Part shown: positions 1 to 10,780 of the stretch, one piece after another | Layout: each line of letters opens with the position of its first letter | Numbering within the stretch: position 1 is the first letter of the stretch | From: Basidiobolus meristosporus CBS 931.73 | Taxonomy: Eukaryota; Basidiobolomycota; Basidiobolomycetes; Basidiobolales; Basidiobolaceae | Direction: 5' to 3' | DNA length: 58,029 nt | Assembly (NCBI GenBank): GCA_002104905.1 | Contig: MCFE01000558.1 | Coordinates: 1-58,029 of the forward strand | Notes under the pieces: model-generated | Told to the model about the DNA's origin: nothing | Database searches by the model: none | The model's input: only the letters and a program-made list of their open reading frames with translations | Made by a program: the position numbers and the translations under genes

Positions 1-2210
1 GAATGCTACCATTGCAATATGTCCAAATTGTCAGGAATCCACCATCATTGAGAGAAAATATTGTTCACACTCTGGATATATTCAGGTACTACCCCATTCA
101 AAGAAGCTAAAGCAGTCCAACAAGTATTGCAAAGCTACACAGTACTGCACTCAGTATCAATCAAGTGCAAACATATTCAATATACTTGATGGAAAGCATT
201 ACAAACAGCTGAGATGCAAGGGCTACTTTGAAGTTATGTATGACCATGCCTTTGCTTTAGCACTTGCTGGATTTCATTAAACACTACTCTATCAGCAAAT
301 CCTGCTGGTCACCAATTCTCATCAATCTGAATCTGCTGCCCATCTTACAGTATCAGAGCAATAATCTGATGGTAGTCTCACTGGTGTCTAGGCCTAAATC
401 ACCATCCAACCTGGATAGCTACCTGTATCCATTGCAGGATGAATTTTATGTGCTTTCCAGTGGGATAACAGTCAATGGCCATCATGTAATAGTGCATATT
501 ATTATCTGCATTAGAGATACTCAGGCCATCAGCAAGATAGCAGGTTTTTTGGGCACAATGGACAGTATTACTGTCAAATGTGTGAGATTTAGGGGATTTA
601 CTCCATAGCTCACACACATTATTATCACCCAAACACCAGCACTAAGAACATCATATTTCCACAGAGAGAATGTACAGAAGTCAGCATGCAATTGCAGCAA
701 AGTTGGCAAGCCATAAGCCATTGGCCAGAATATGGAATCAAACAGAAACTGGAGATACTTGAGATAGTGGGTGTCTGTTGGAGCAAAAGCTTTCCACTGG
801 GGCAATGCATTTGCTTTTTAACTATATCCCTATACTGATGACCAAATTGTATAAGGGTCATTTCAAGCTACATGAGCCCTTCAAGATACTGGAGAAATTT
901 GAAAGAGTTGGCATGATATTACAGAGTATCTGCTACCCTAAGTACTTCTCATGGGCTCTAATCAATATTCAAATGCATATGCAACAATACAAATGCAAAG
1001 ACTGGATGAACTGGATATGTATTTATTCAAGTGGTGTTCTGAAGCCATTCCTACAAAGAGTTCATTGGAAGCATTGGGAGTCATATGTGGACATTTTAGG
1101 AATATTTATCCAGAAGAAGATCACCAATACCAACTTGGTGCATCTACAGCTGTTGTGCAAGGAGTTTGTAATGGGATTTGAGCGGCTAAACTACAAACAT
1201 AAAACTGAGAGTGTAGATTTCTGCTGCTACTGTATCCATTGTCCACTCCATCTTGCACAGTGTGTGGAGAATATTGGGCTTTGCTTCACCTTTTGGGAGT
1301 TTCCTATGGAGCAGGTGTGTGGGGAGATAGGAGGACAAGTCAAGTTGCAGGTACTACCATGTGCCAATTTCATCCAGAATATTACCTTCAAGTCCATCAT
1401 GGATGTGATGAGTTGGCATATGGAGGATGGCCAGGAATAGTTGGAAAATACTGAGGGCAGATGTGCACATGGAGACACCTATGCCTATGGCATTAAGAAG
1501 CTAAGCAGCCCCAATGTGTGGGTAATCAGTTAAGTAATGCAAGGTTGGGTTGGGTGTAACAAGCAAATAATTTTTATAGGGAAAACTCTACCAAGGTATG
1601 CTGGATTTCTCTTGGTCACAAGCCAACTTCTACACTGTTCAATACAGAATTCACACAAATAAGAACCAAAGCGCACCTATAAGAGGGATTAGAATTCAGC
1701 AGGAGAAGGAATATATTGGCTAAATATCAAGAAGTTCTTTGTGGATATTTGGGAGGTATTCATGGAAGAAGTGGCAACAACCAAGCATGTGTTTGCAAGA
1801 TGTATGTGTTACCAGCAGTACAAGGAATATGGCAACTTTGCAAGTATCACACTAAAAAGCCGTAAAGTTGAGGTGATAGAAGTATGTCAATTGTGGCAGG
1901 TGTGCGTATTTGTAGAGGTTAGTGAGCAGGAGGCCACAGTTTTTTTGATTCAAACAATATGTGGAATACCCAAGGTAGTAGTGGGTAAGCAAATAAAGAG
2001 GGGTGATTCTACAGTGGCATATATGAGTTGCACAAGGGGATATAGTATATGATGGTGTAAAATTAGCAAAACACCATCATGATTACATCATAAGATTGTT
2101 GAGAGGATCTCTAATTCCAAGCTGCTGGTAATATGATGGTCTCTAAACAGGATCCTGATGGCTGATCTGGATTGGATCCGCCTGCGGGACCAAATTATTT
2201 ATATAGGGAT
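1..2210 (+). pseudogene. tnp2-family (CACTA/EnSpm-like) transposase relic, 5' end outside window
   Basis: Broken reading frames on the + strand match the fungal tnp2 transposase in order. Around 400-600 is the segment with NLDSYLYPLQDE and IAGFLG. Positions 806-1440 hold the region beginning MHLLF and the diagnostic segment near 1250-1320 with FWEFPMEQVCG, corresponding to the family pattern of a leucine/histidine helix, CGP-like turn and FPMERFCG. A further open stretch lies at 1741-2052. The frame changes near 800, where the right-hand copy has one extra base, so the gene is inactivated. The 3' part (about 780-2205) is repeated in inverted orientation at 51758-53330. Its 3' end is probably near 2205, where similarity between the copies stops after an ACCAAATTATTT segment. 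The family assignment rests on motif recall, not a search. Confidence 0.7.
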
Positions 2211-3000
2211 GGCTAGTACCTGAGATGTGGAGTGTTGTCAGTTTTGAGAGAGTTGGAGTCTGGCTGATATTAAGAAGATGTGCTGCTGGCCATTTCTTGG
2301 TTTTTGTTTCTTGGGGTCAGATCAGATCCATGGATGGGACCCTATTGTTGTTTGTAGGGACACTGATAGCAGGGAGGGCTCAAGAGAACTTGGAATTCTG
2401 CTGTTCCTCTGCTGGCCTTTGGTTGGTGCTTTTTCACAGGGTTGGTTTGCCCTGGTGGGTTGTGTGGACTGCATGGACTGCATCTGGTAGGGGATTGGTG
2501 GGATGGACTGCTCCAGAACACCAGTGGGTTCCCTTGGGGGTTTTTGCCCCTCCCCCTGGTATTTCCAGCATGATTCCATATTCTTTGTGTGAAGCAATCC
2601 CAGTATTCAGAAAGAATTGCTAGGTGCTGGTTGGGTTTACTATCAGGTAGAGGTTACCAGTGGATTTCTGCTTGGGTAAACTCCCCAAAGCCTGACTTGA
2701 TGTAAGCCTCTCTCCCCCCCCCTTTTGCACACCAGTTTGGAGGTGACTGACAATGGGATCACCAGTATTTCCCCATGGACCCTGCACCTTCCCTTCTAGG
2801 CATCACCATGACTGTCCTCTGCCAACTAACTTGTATGAAAACGTAGGTAGGGGAACTCCCGGGGGATGGTTGGGTACAAGCTGGCCTTGATCCAACCGGG
2901 AAGCAGGAGATTGTGGGGGAGGGAGTGGGTCGCGGTGCAGTGACGGAACAGATGGAGGTGGAAGGAGACAGGAGGATGATGGGGGCAGATGGAATCGTCC
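2211..3000. other. Intergenic, no gene recognised
   Basis: This is GT-rich sequence after the transposon relic. A 132-codon open frame at 2225-2623 has a Trp/Val/Gly-rich composition resembling no protein I know, and I do not call it. Pyrimidine runs occur near 2710-2725. The stretch from about 2830 on is the 3' flank of the oxidoreductase gene on the minus strand. No telomeric repeat or retroelement tail of the right-end type is seen here. Confidence 0.5.
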
Positions 3001-3677
3001 TCAGTCAGGGGACAGCTCCTTGGCCTTGGCCAGGATATCCCCATGCTCCCATAAACACTCATCCCCACCGTGGAGGGCGACCTCGATCATCACCTGGGCC
3101 AGTTGGTCGACGAGGATGGTGATGGAGGGGAGGAGGTGAAGGAGGTAGGCGAGTGCCCGGTTCCACCGGGAGTTCGCGAGGATTCCCCCGGGTCGAAACA
3201 GGTGGACTCGAAGGAGGCCTCGATCCGCGCACAACTGGGTAAGGTGAGCCTCAGTACGTCCCTTGACGTAGCGGGTGATCTTCTCCAGCCAGAGGGCTCG
3301 ACTCTCCGTGGGGTCAGCCCCCAACCCGCTGAGGTAGCAGAAGCGGAGGTGGGGGTTCACGTTGGAGAGGGCGGTGGCGGTGGCGGTGGCGGCGGCCAGG
3401 GTGTACTCAAAGCTAACTCTGAGGTACTCCTCCTCGGTGGGGAAATCCGACGCCTTCCCTCCGATACACCAGACGCACGCCTCGTGGTCCCCGAGTCGGG
3501 CCAGGTGGGCGGAAGGACGGGCGAAATCTTCCACCATGATGAGGCTCAACTTGTCGTGGCGACCTTCTAGGGGCGTCTAGAAAGCACGGTCACTTGGTCG
3601 ACGGAGGCTGCTTCCAAACACCGTCGTAGCACCTCGCCTCCGACAAACCCGGTGGCACCTGTGAGAATGACTTTCAT
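3001..3677 (-). CDS. Atypical short-chain dehydrogenase/reductase-like NAD(P)-binding protein, apparent frameshift
   Basis: Translation from the ATG at 3677 begins MKVILTGATGFVGGEV, a classical GxxGxxG Rossmann nucleotide-binding loop after a first beta strand, followed by a helix and VTVLSRRP. This is the layout of atypical SDRs of the HTATIP2/NAD(P)H-binding type. Later signatures are CVWCIGG (the usual beta4 segment), FCYLSGLGA, a YVKGRTEAHL segment in place of the YxxxK helix, and LFRPGGIL. The frame breaks near 3573. A run of four C on the coding strand would need five for the N-terminal exon to read into the 3001-3570 frame, and no intron fits a one-base shift. A homopolymer sequencing error or a recent inactivating indel are both possible. 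Substrate unknown. It lies 130 bp downstream of DIS3 on the same strand. Confidence 0.65.
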
Positions 3678-3808
3678 GGGGTGGTTTGTAGGCAAGTGGG
3701 TTTGAGAACGCTTTTATTTTGGCCGATTCAGACACACGTCTACATGAATATATGCAAAGAGGGAGGACGATTCACGTGGTGAGGATGGCTACGGAAATAG
3801 CGGGTGGT

Positions 3809-6800
3809 TTACTGGCGCTGGGTATTGGGAGAGGGACGCTCGGCGCCCGCCGAATCCCTCAGCTCCACAATGGATAGATCATGGAACCTCTCCAGAAGCT
3901 CATACATGCTACGGCTACTCTGCTGGAACGGCCGGGAGTCGGGGTCCTTCGCGGGCTCCACGTTGGCCTGGCTTTTCTTCTCGCCCTCCTTGATGGCGCT
4001 CATGAGTTCCTTGTCGTTGAGCGCCTGGATGGGTTTGGCCTCCTGGTGGTTGGACAGCAACCCGATCAACGTCATGTAGACGGTGTGTCGGTGGGCGCGG
4101 GACTCGTGGAGCTTCAGCGACACCTGGACGTGGTCGAACACGTTGAATTCGATGGTCTTCGAGGAGTCGAGGATGGTGACCGTGATCCGCGTGGCATCCG
4201 AGTCAACACTGCATCTTGGAAGATAGGTGGAATCTACAGGGGAAAAGCATTCGTCACCAGCAGTCGCCACGACGATCAACCCGATCGAACTTACCATCTG
4301 AGGGGCGGCCAGAGATCAGCGACTGCGGAACGATGTTGTGTCCATCCTTGTCCTTCAAGTAGACAGGACCCTTGATTCCAAATCTAGCAATGGCAATCTC
4401 GGTCAGCAGGGAGACCCACAAAGTGATCATGTGACCCGTCTACCTTGGTACGAACACAAAGAAACCGTTATCTCGGATCTCACTGATGATCCCCTTTTCG
4501 AGGATGGGCCCGTTCTTGGACTGCAATGCAAGCATCAGCTCTGCGCTCCCTCGAGTGCGCTACAGTGGTGGAAATGCATACCTTCTGCATGACATAGAGA
4601 CTCTGGAACAGCTCGATCGAATCCTACGTTGGGGCGTGGTTAGCGGGAGGCACGCCGGATGCTAATACCGCAACAAATGTACCTTCGAGGCAAACTTGGC
4701 CTCACGGGACTTGGAGTTGAGATGTGTGGCGATTTCGGACAATTTGCTGTTGCTCTCAACAACCGAGTGATGAGGGAGGGCAGTCTTCGGGGAAGCCAAC
4801 GTGGCAAGCAGCTGTCTGTGAACCACCAAATCGGCGTACCGACGAATAGGGGACTAGGAAAGAATGGATAAATGCGAGTTCCGAACAGAAGGGCTAGGAA
4901 ACCGAACCAACAGTGAAGTGAGTGTAAAACTCCAGGGCAAGGCCGAAGTGATAGAAATCGGCCACATCGTAGGAACCGGAGGAGATGTACCTAAAACGCC
5001 GGTGAGTCGTGCTCGTACTCTAAAATGCTCGCCTAATGGTGCACAGAGGAACATACCCAGCCTCCTGCATGGCCATGGTAGCCATGGTCTTCAGCATCAC
5101 CACAAAGTCTTTATCCTGTTGATTCTTCTGAGCCAATTGCAACGAGATTGCCAGGGTGGCGTTGCTGGAAGTGTTGATTTTCAATCCCTGGGTGGAGAAG
5201 GTGAATCTCGGTTGCTACCTCCGATTTCCTTGCTATGTTCGTTACCCTGGTTTCCGCCGCCTGTTTCAACTGGCGGAAGTGACTTTCAACCGGAGACGGA
5301 TGTCTTCTCAGCATCGCTGAATGCTTGAAGGTGCTGAAGATCTTCTTCGCCACCGATGTGTTGGCGAGAATCATCGCTTCTTCGACGATCTTGTGGACCT
5401 CCAGAGGCTCTTTGGGGAGTGCAGCCGAATTAAAGATAAACGATGGGGATAGCAATGATGAGGGTTGACAATGAGCATTAAAGCCCCTTCGTCATGCAAA
5501 GGATATGAATATCAGCGATCCCATCGCCTTCGGAGAACTTGAACTTGACCTCTGTGCTCTCAAGCTCTAGAGCACCATCAGCGAATCTTCTAGCCTAAAG
5601 AGTCTGGCTCAGCAATAGTGCTTAGCATGCTATCCGGGCTCACTCACTCTGATTTCCCGGAAGATCGAGGCCAGTCGCTTGATACATTTCCGGAATAACT
5701 CCTCCTTGGAGCGGTCTTGGAGGGAAATGACCGAGAGTCAGATCAGGGAATAGTACGAATGTGGCGAAAAGGGCTTACCAATGCCAGGAACATTCCTTTT
5801 CCCATCCAACAGGGCCTGCGCTTGCTCGTAGGCCATCTCACGAGCCGAACGAATCACAGTTTGGCCGAACGAGGTGGCTTTTATATTGTACTTGGAGTCC
5901 AGGATCCAAAACACCGACACTAAATAGAAGAAGCGTGAGGACTGTTCCGAGAAAGAAACCGGCTACGTGGTGTACCAGCAAATCTATCGACGTTCTCCCG
6001 CAGAGAGCAGACTTGCTCACTCAAAACTTGGGGCAGCATGTCGAATCTCCGGTCAGCCAGATAAACCGTCGTCCCTCTGCCAAAGAGATATTAATGAGCA
6101 TATCTGGGCTGCGAAGCTGCCAAGTAAACGTACCGAGCCCTCGCTTCGAGATCAGTTGCACTATTTTCCAGCACGAAGGATGACACATCGGCAATATGTA
6201 CACCAACTTCGAAGTCACCATTAGGAAGCTCCTGGACAGACAGAGCATCTGTGTTCATAAATGTTAGCAATGGTCAAAGGCTTTGCAAGGGCCAAAGCAC
6301 CGATTTGTACCGTCGATATCTTGGCAGCCCGGGGGATCGATACTGAGAACCACGTTAATGAAGGGGCACCCAAGCGCCTAGAACTTGGAGTCAATGGAAT
6401 ACCTGAACACTGTGTGAGTGAAGCGAATGTCGCGACGACTGCGGATTTCCTCCTAAACGAAATCAGTGGGTGAGTGGTTGGCCAGTGGACATCCCTTGGT
6501 TGGTGCACACCTGGGTTGGTTTCCAAGGGCTTTCCTTGGTATTGATTGGCATTTCCTTTAGCGACGCAGCGCTGAAAGCCGATGATGACTGGGAAACCGA
6601 GATGTTATGTTCAACCAAGATGGCAGAGATCTCAGTGTCAAGCTGATGAATGGGTCCTGAGAATCGAAGGGGTTAGGATTGGGCGTGTGAGTGTCCCTAG
6701 AGGTAGACTTGCCTAAGGATCGGACATAGTGGCCGTTGGGGTATTGCGAGGTGGTTTCCCTGCAGCCAGGTGTTAGCGAGGGTCGACCAGTTATTTCCGA

Positions 6801-8554
6801 GCAACATTACCAGCTGTCAATCCGCACAACGATTCGATCGTTCTGGATGGACCGGATGTTGTGGTGGCGAATACGGATTTTGGGGATGACAGGGTCTAGC
6901 GGGACAACCAAGTGGAAAGAGCCACCCTATGCTACGGTTAGTGGTGGCTGTGGAGAGGGAAAGCGGAGCCATCTTCTTACCTGATCCACAGCATCGATCT
7001 GTACGGTAGCAACGTACGACCTCCAATTCCTCGTTATCACCCCAACCACCCGTCCAGTTGGTCGTTTGAGCCCGCTCTTCCCCCTTTGTGGTGCAAGGCC
7101 TTTGATAGGTTAGCTTTGCGCTGGCAAAGTCAGTAGCTGTATATTTACCAGCGTCTGGTGTGCTGCTCTCATCAATGCGGTATATCGAATCCGAGGGATG
7201 TGTCCACTCGCTCTCTGGTAGGAGCTCAACTGCAACTATGTCTCCGGGGACTGCGGCGCAAAAGGGTAAGCAGAGGTTACGGTTGATCCACGAGGCATGT
7301 CGACTTACTCGCCCGGTTTCTGTCAGTCTCGCCAACTATCATAATGCCATTGGGAAAGCTTGAGCTGTTCTCGACATAGGCGTTCTGGCGATTCCCGTTG
7401 CTGATTCGAAGCATCCCCTTGAAAAGCACGTTGGATTTGACCCCTGCTTCAATCTCCTCACTCGACTTGTACTTAACGGCCGTTAGATTTGGCGGGCGTT
7501 CCCGGAGAGAACGTGCTACTAACCTCAACGTATCTGGCCCCGCTCGACCCACTAGACGTGCTCTCCTTCCCGTTGAGACACGACTGGATCCTGATACTGA
7601 GCTCCTTTTCCTCAAGAACAATGTCCTTCAACGACAGGAATAAATCGTGTAACGCCTGGTGATTGGGCCAGTGAGTCTCAAGGAACTGCTCGACATTGCA
7701 CACCTTCACCTGCGCCTCGTCCATGGTGCCAGTGTAATCTTCAGGGCCGAACTACGGGCGAGAGCAGTTGAGAACCCTAAGCAGACAGCATGCTGGAAGA
7801 ATGGAAGCCTTTACCTTTTCGGATAATATCAGGATGGGGACTTGGGATTTCAAGTGAGAGCTGTACCAATCGGCGGTGGAGCAGATCGCTTCAACAACGA
7901 ACTGAGTTACTGCATCGCGCGAAGCCACATTCTACAAAAGGTTTACCTCGCCATTCACGGGCAGGGATTGATTCACCAGGAAGTCTCTGAACATATGTTT
8001 GGCTTAAATACTCATTGTAGAAGAGCACGCAATTCCGGCGGGAATCGGCAATGATTTGTCGTAGAGTGCGGTAGGTTCTTGCTTTTTCGACTAATTGTAA
8101 CTAGGCGTTGAATAGAAAGGTTACTACCACCCTTAGGTCGATAGGAAGTGTCATCGAGTACCCCAGTGGCTACTGTCTGCGTGAATATGATGTTGAGCAA
8201 TTCTTCGTGCTCTAAGATCTCCAAGTACCGATTGACAACCTAAAAGTCGAGAACACATCAGACAGGAGGGGTGGTAAATGGCGGGAGTAGACAGGGCTTA
8301 CGGAGCTGTCTGGGATTATGTAATACTGAGCTTCACTCGACAAGGAAGCGCCGGTTGTAAAGGTATTCTTGCAAACAGAATTATTGCAGAGTTGTGACTG
8401 GCAAGGAAGGTCATTTCGAAGGTATTCTGGAGACTATATCTTAGTATTCAAAGAGCCGTTTACAGCATTCCCAAACATCCCTACGTTCTCTGACTTGTTT
8501 TACTAAAGCGTTTTTCTTCGTTTTACGGAAGAAGCTACGATCCGTTTTCAACAT
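3809..8554 (-). CDS. DIS3: Exosome 3'-5' exoribonuclease DIS3/RRP44 (multi-exon)
   Basis: This is the processive hydrolytic subunit of the RNA exosome. The ATG at 8554 opens [11 protein letters not shown], then a short intron splices to [13 protein letters not shown], the family start with its Cys-rich CR3 motif. Next come a PIN-domain segment (YIIPDSS, about 8300), a cold-shock segment with [14 protein letters not shown] (about 7240), and the RNB motif [12 protein letters not shown] split by an intron near 6311. Downstream is [15 protein letters not shown], so the catalytic aspartates of the exonuclease site are intact. The helix [15 protein letters not shown] lies near 5390, and the S1-like C terminus with [13 protein letters not shown] at 4150-4100. 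At least eight short introns are implied. The PIN acidic positions look divergent from the human and yeast pattern. Transcribed divergently from the SKI7-like gene, 206 bp between starts. Exact splice sites are partly unverified. Confidence 0.9.
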
Positions 8555-8760
8555 ATTGCCAACTACACACACGAAAGTGGGCTAACTCCAGCAGCTCAGG
8601 TTATTTGAAAGGTTGTGAGGATCCAGATGATCAGATTTATCATTGAAATTGCTGCACATATAGCCAATCCCCTAACGACATCATCTCATATCCCTTGAAA
8701 TTCAATGGGGCTCCTAGACCGTGTGGCAGTTTAAGCTTCACTTGATAAATATCTCCAGGA
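8555..8760. promoter_or_regulatory. Shared divergent promoter of DIS3 and the SKI7/HBS1-like gene
   Basis: Only 206 bp separate the DIS3 start (minus strand) from the inferred start of the SKI7/HBS1-like gene (plus strand). Any promoters must lie within this interval or inside the transcribed ends. I see no clear TATA box. Whether the two genes are co-regulated is inference from spacing only. Confidence 0.45.
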
Positions 8761-10279
8761 ATGGCCACTTTTGAGGAACAGCGGGAAAAAGGTAGAGATT
8801 TACTCGGCTTCGCCACCCACGAGTCCAGACAAGTTCCTTTAATCGAACTACTGCTAAATTTGTCTGCCTTTCGACGTAGACGCAGAATCATTGGTTGACG
8901 AGGATGAGGAAATGACGGAGGAACAGAGAGGTCCATTTCAATTGCTGTCGGTTGCGCATGTCGAACAAGTAGGCTAAATCGATTTCTTTAGTGCAAATGG
9001 CCGACGGTGTGCAACAGGTCGAGAAGGTTCTGGGGAAAACCTCACACATAAGTAGAGACGTCATCGAAGATACACTGTGGTACTATTATTTCGACGTGGA
9101 GCAAACCATAGATTATTTGCGAGGTAACTGATTGTTTGATGAACGCTGTAGCCCACAGAATTGACACGCCATATTTTTTTGTCAGCCAAATATCCGGATA
9201 GTTTGATATCCAGCCTCTCTGAAGACCAAGGTGACTCTTTTATTCTTCTTGAGCCTCACTCTAGCTAACCTTTGCTTATAGAGGAAGCCAAATCTGGAAC
9301 CAAGTCAATTGCGGATGACCCTCTACCGCTCAGCACACAAATGGGTACACAGTCAAAACCCAACCCTACCACTATGAGTAAGCTCACTGAGGCATCAAGC
9401 AAATTATCACTCAACGATATTACCTCTCGGCTTTCATTGCAATCCAGCTCCCTCAGCTCAGCTACCAAGAAACTCGCTACAGACGCAACGAAAAATGACA
9501 AGCCACTTCTCTCTTTAGGCTCGAATTCTCTCTCTAAATCTACCATTAAGCCAGGCTTCGTCACAAACCTCTCAGGGAAACCTGGCTCAGCTCTCCATAC
9601 TCTCAAACCCATCGCACCCCTAACATCCACCCTTTCTAAATGCAGCGCCCCAGGGCTACAGTCACAATCGCTGTCAAACAGTCTCAAACACAGCAGCTCG
9701 ATATCATTGAGAGACTTGGGCACAAACAGTGGCCAGGCCGCTGCTAAGGAGCCCGCACATCGTAATATTATCAGTAGCGCATTGAGTGCATTATCCCAGT
9801 TACCAACAACTGGCGACAAGCCGGCTAAAAATACCTCATCCAAGTTGAATATAACCAGGACTGCTCCGATTAAGCCTCTATCAACCCGCGACTCGAGCAA
9901 TATGGCATCTTTAACACCAAAGAAGACTCTAAAAGAGATGACAGATTCTAACAGGTCCAAATTGCAGAGCGCAAACCCGGCAACACCTCCATCCGACGAG
10001 ATCTCTCCCAACGACACCACAACTATGGAAGCATCTCTCCACAAATCGAATTTGGTTGCGTCTCCCTCTGTGTTTGCTATCTCGGTGTTCGAGAACCTAG
10101 ACCAAGAGCATGAACGAGCATCGTTTTCGGCCAAGGACGATTGCAAGTTCTTTTATTCAATCCAATCCGAACACCTTCCGAAGCTTGTTAAACCTTTCAA
10201 ATTCGATTCGCCTAGTCCTGATGATATTGTACTGGTTGCACAAAGTCACCGCAGTGGTGGGAAGTTGGAAGTAAAATGA
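8761..10279 (+). CDS. SKI7-like HBS1 N-terminal protein without a GTPase domain
   Basis: Four exons join in phase. MATFEEQREK (8761-8791) joins DAESLVDEDEEMTEEQR (to about 8931), then the exon with VQQVEKVLGK and DTLWYYYFDVEQTIDYL (8990-9125). The last is the HBS1_N UBA-like domain, whose hallmark is LWYYYFDVEKT followed by YL. A short exon (AKYPDSLISSLSEDQ) and a long Ser/Thr-rich disordered exon (from about 9281) follow. The protein ends shortly after FKFDSPSPDDIVLVAQ, a segment that in HBS1-type proteins leads into the EF-Tu-like GTPase. Here a stop follows at 10279 and no G1 motif or GTPase reading frame exists in the 500 bp downstream. The product of about 400 residues resembles SKI7 or the short HBS1L isoform that bridges the Ski complex to the exosome. 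The first exon is inferred. Confidence 0.7.
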
Positions 10280-10780
10280 GCTGGAGTAATCGCGCAGAAA
10301 AGTGAAAGCACGCCAAGTAGACGTTTATCGGTTGAAGATACCAATTCTGTTTTATGTACAAATTTCTGCTCAAAGATGCCTGGTTGATTTCCGCACTAGT
10401 CACACAGTATACATAATAGATCTAATAGAATATGAGTTGGTGAAATGTCTTGCAAAGTCGCAGTTGACAGAGGTCGTTTTAGCTATAAGTATTTGTTGCG
10501 TTTCCTGAGCGCTGTATATGTTAGTCGCTGTCGTCTGTGCATCGCCTTCTTAGTTGGTGAGTTCTTACTGAACTCTTGGGCTACATCGGGACTCTCCTTA
10601 ATACCTGAACCAAGACTTGTGAGTGTGTGGATGAACCCGGTTCTGACGAACAGGTAATGCTTACATGGAAGGTCCCCTTTAATCTGGAGTTCATGGGGAG
10701 GGTTTTTGTATCTTTTGGTGGCCTTCTTCAAACTTGTCGATTTACTGTTCGAAATATTGCATTCACTGTCTACTCCCATA
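10280..10780. other. Convergent intergenic region
   Basis: The 3' ends of the SKI7-like gene (+) and topoisomerase-like gene (-) face each other here. Short open frames on both strands have no recognisable product. I looked here for a continuation of the upstream gene into an HBS1 GTPase and found no Walker/G1 motif. Confidence 0.6.

Noticed and set aside
2225-2623. 132-codon frame after the left transposon relic
   Set aside because: Trp/Gly/Val-rich low-information sequence with no homology I recognise, no intron context and no clear start context.
9265-10146. 293-codon minus-strand frame opposite the SKI7-like gene
   Set aside because: Shadow of the Ser/Thr-rich coding exon on the other strand, which has HBS1_N and correct splicing.
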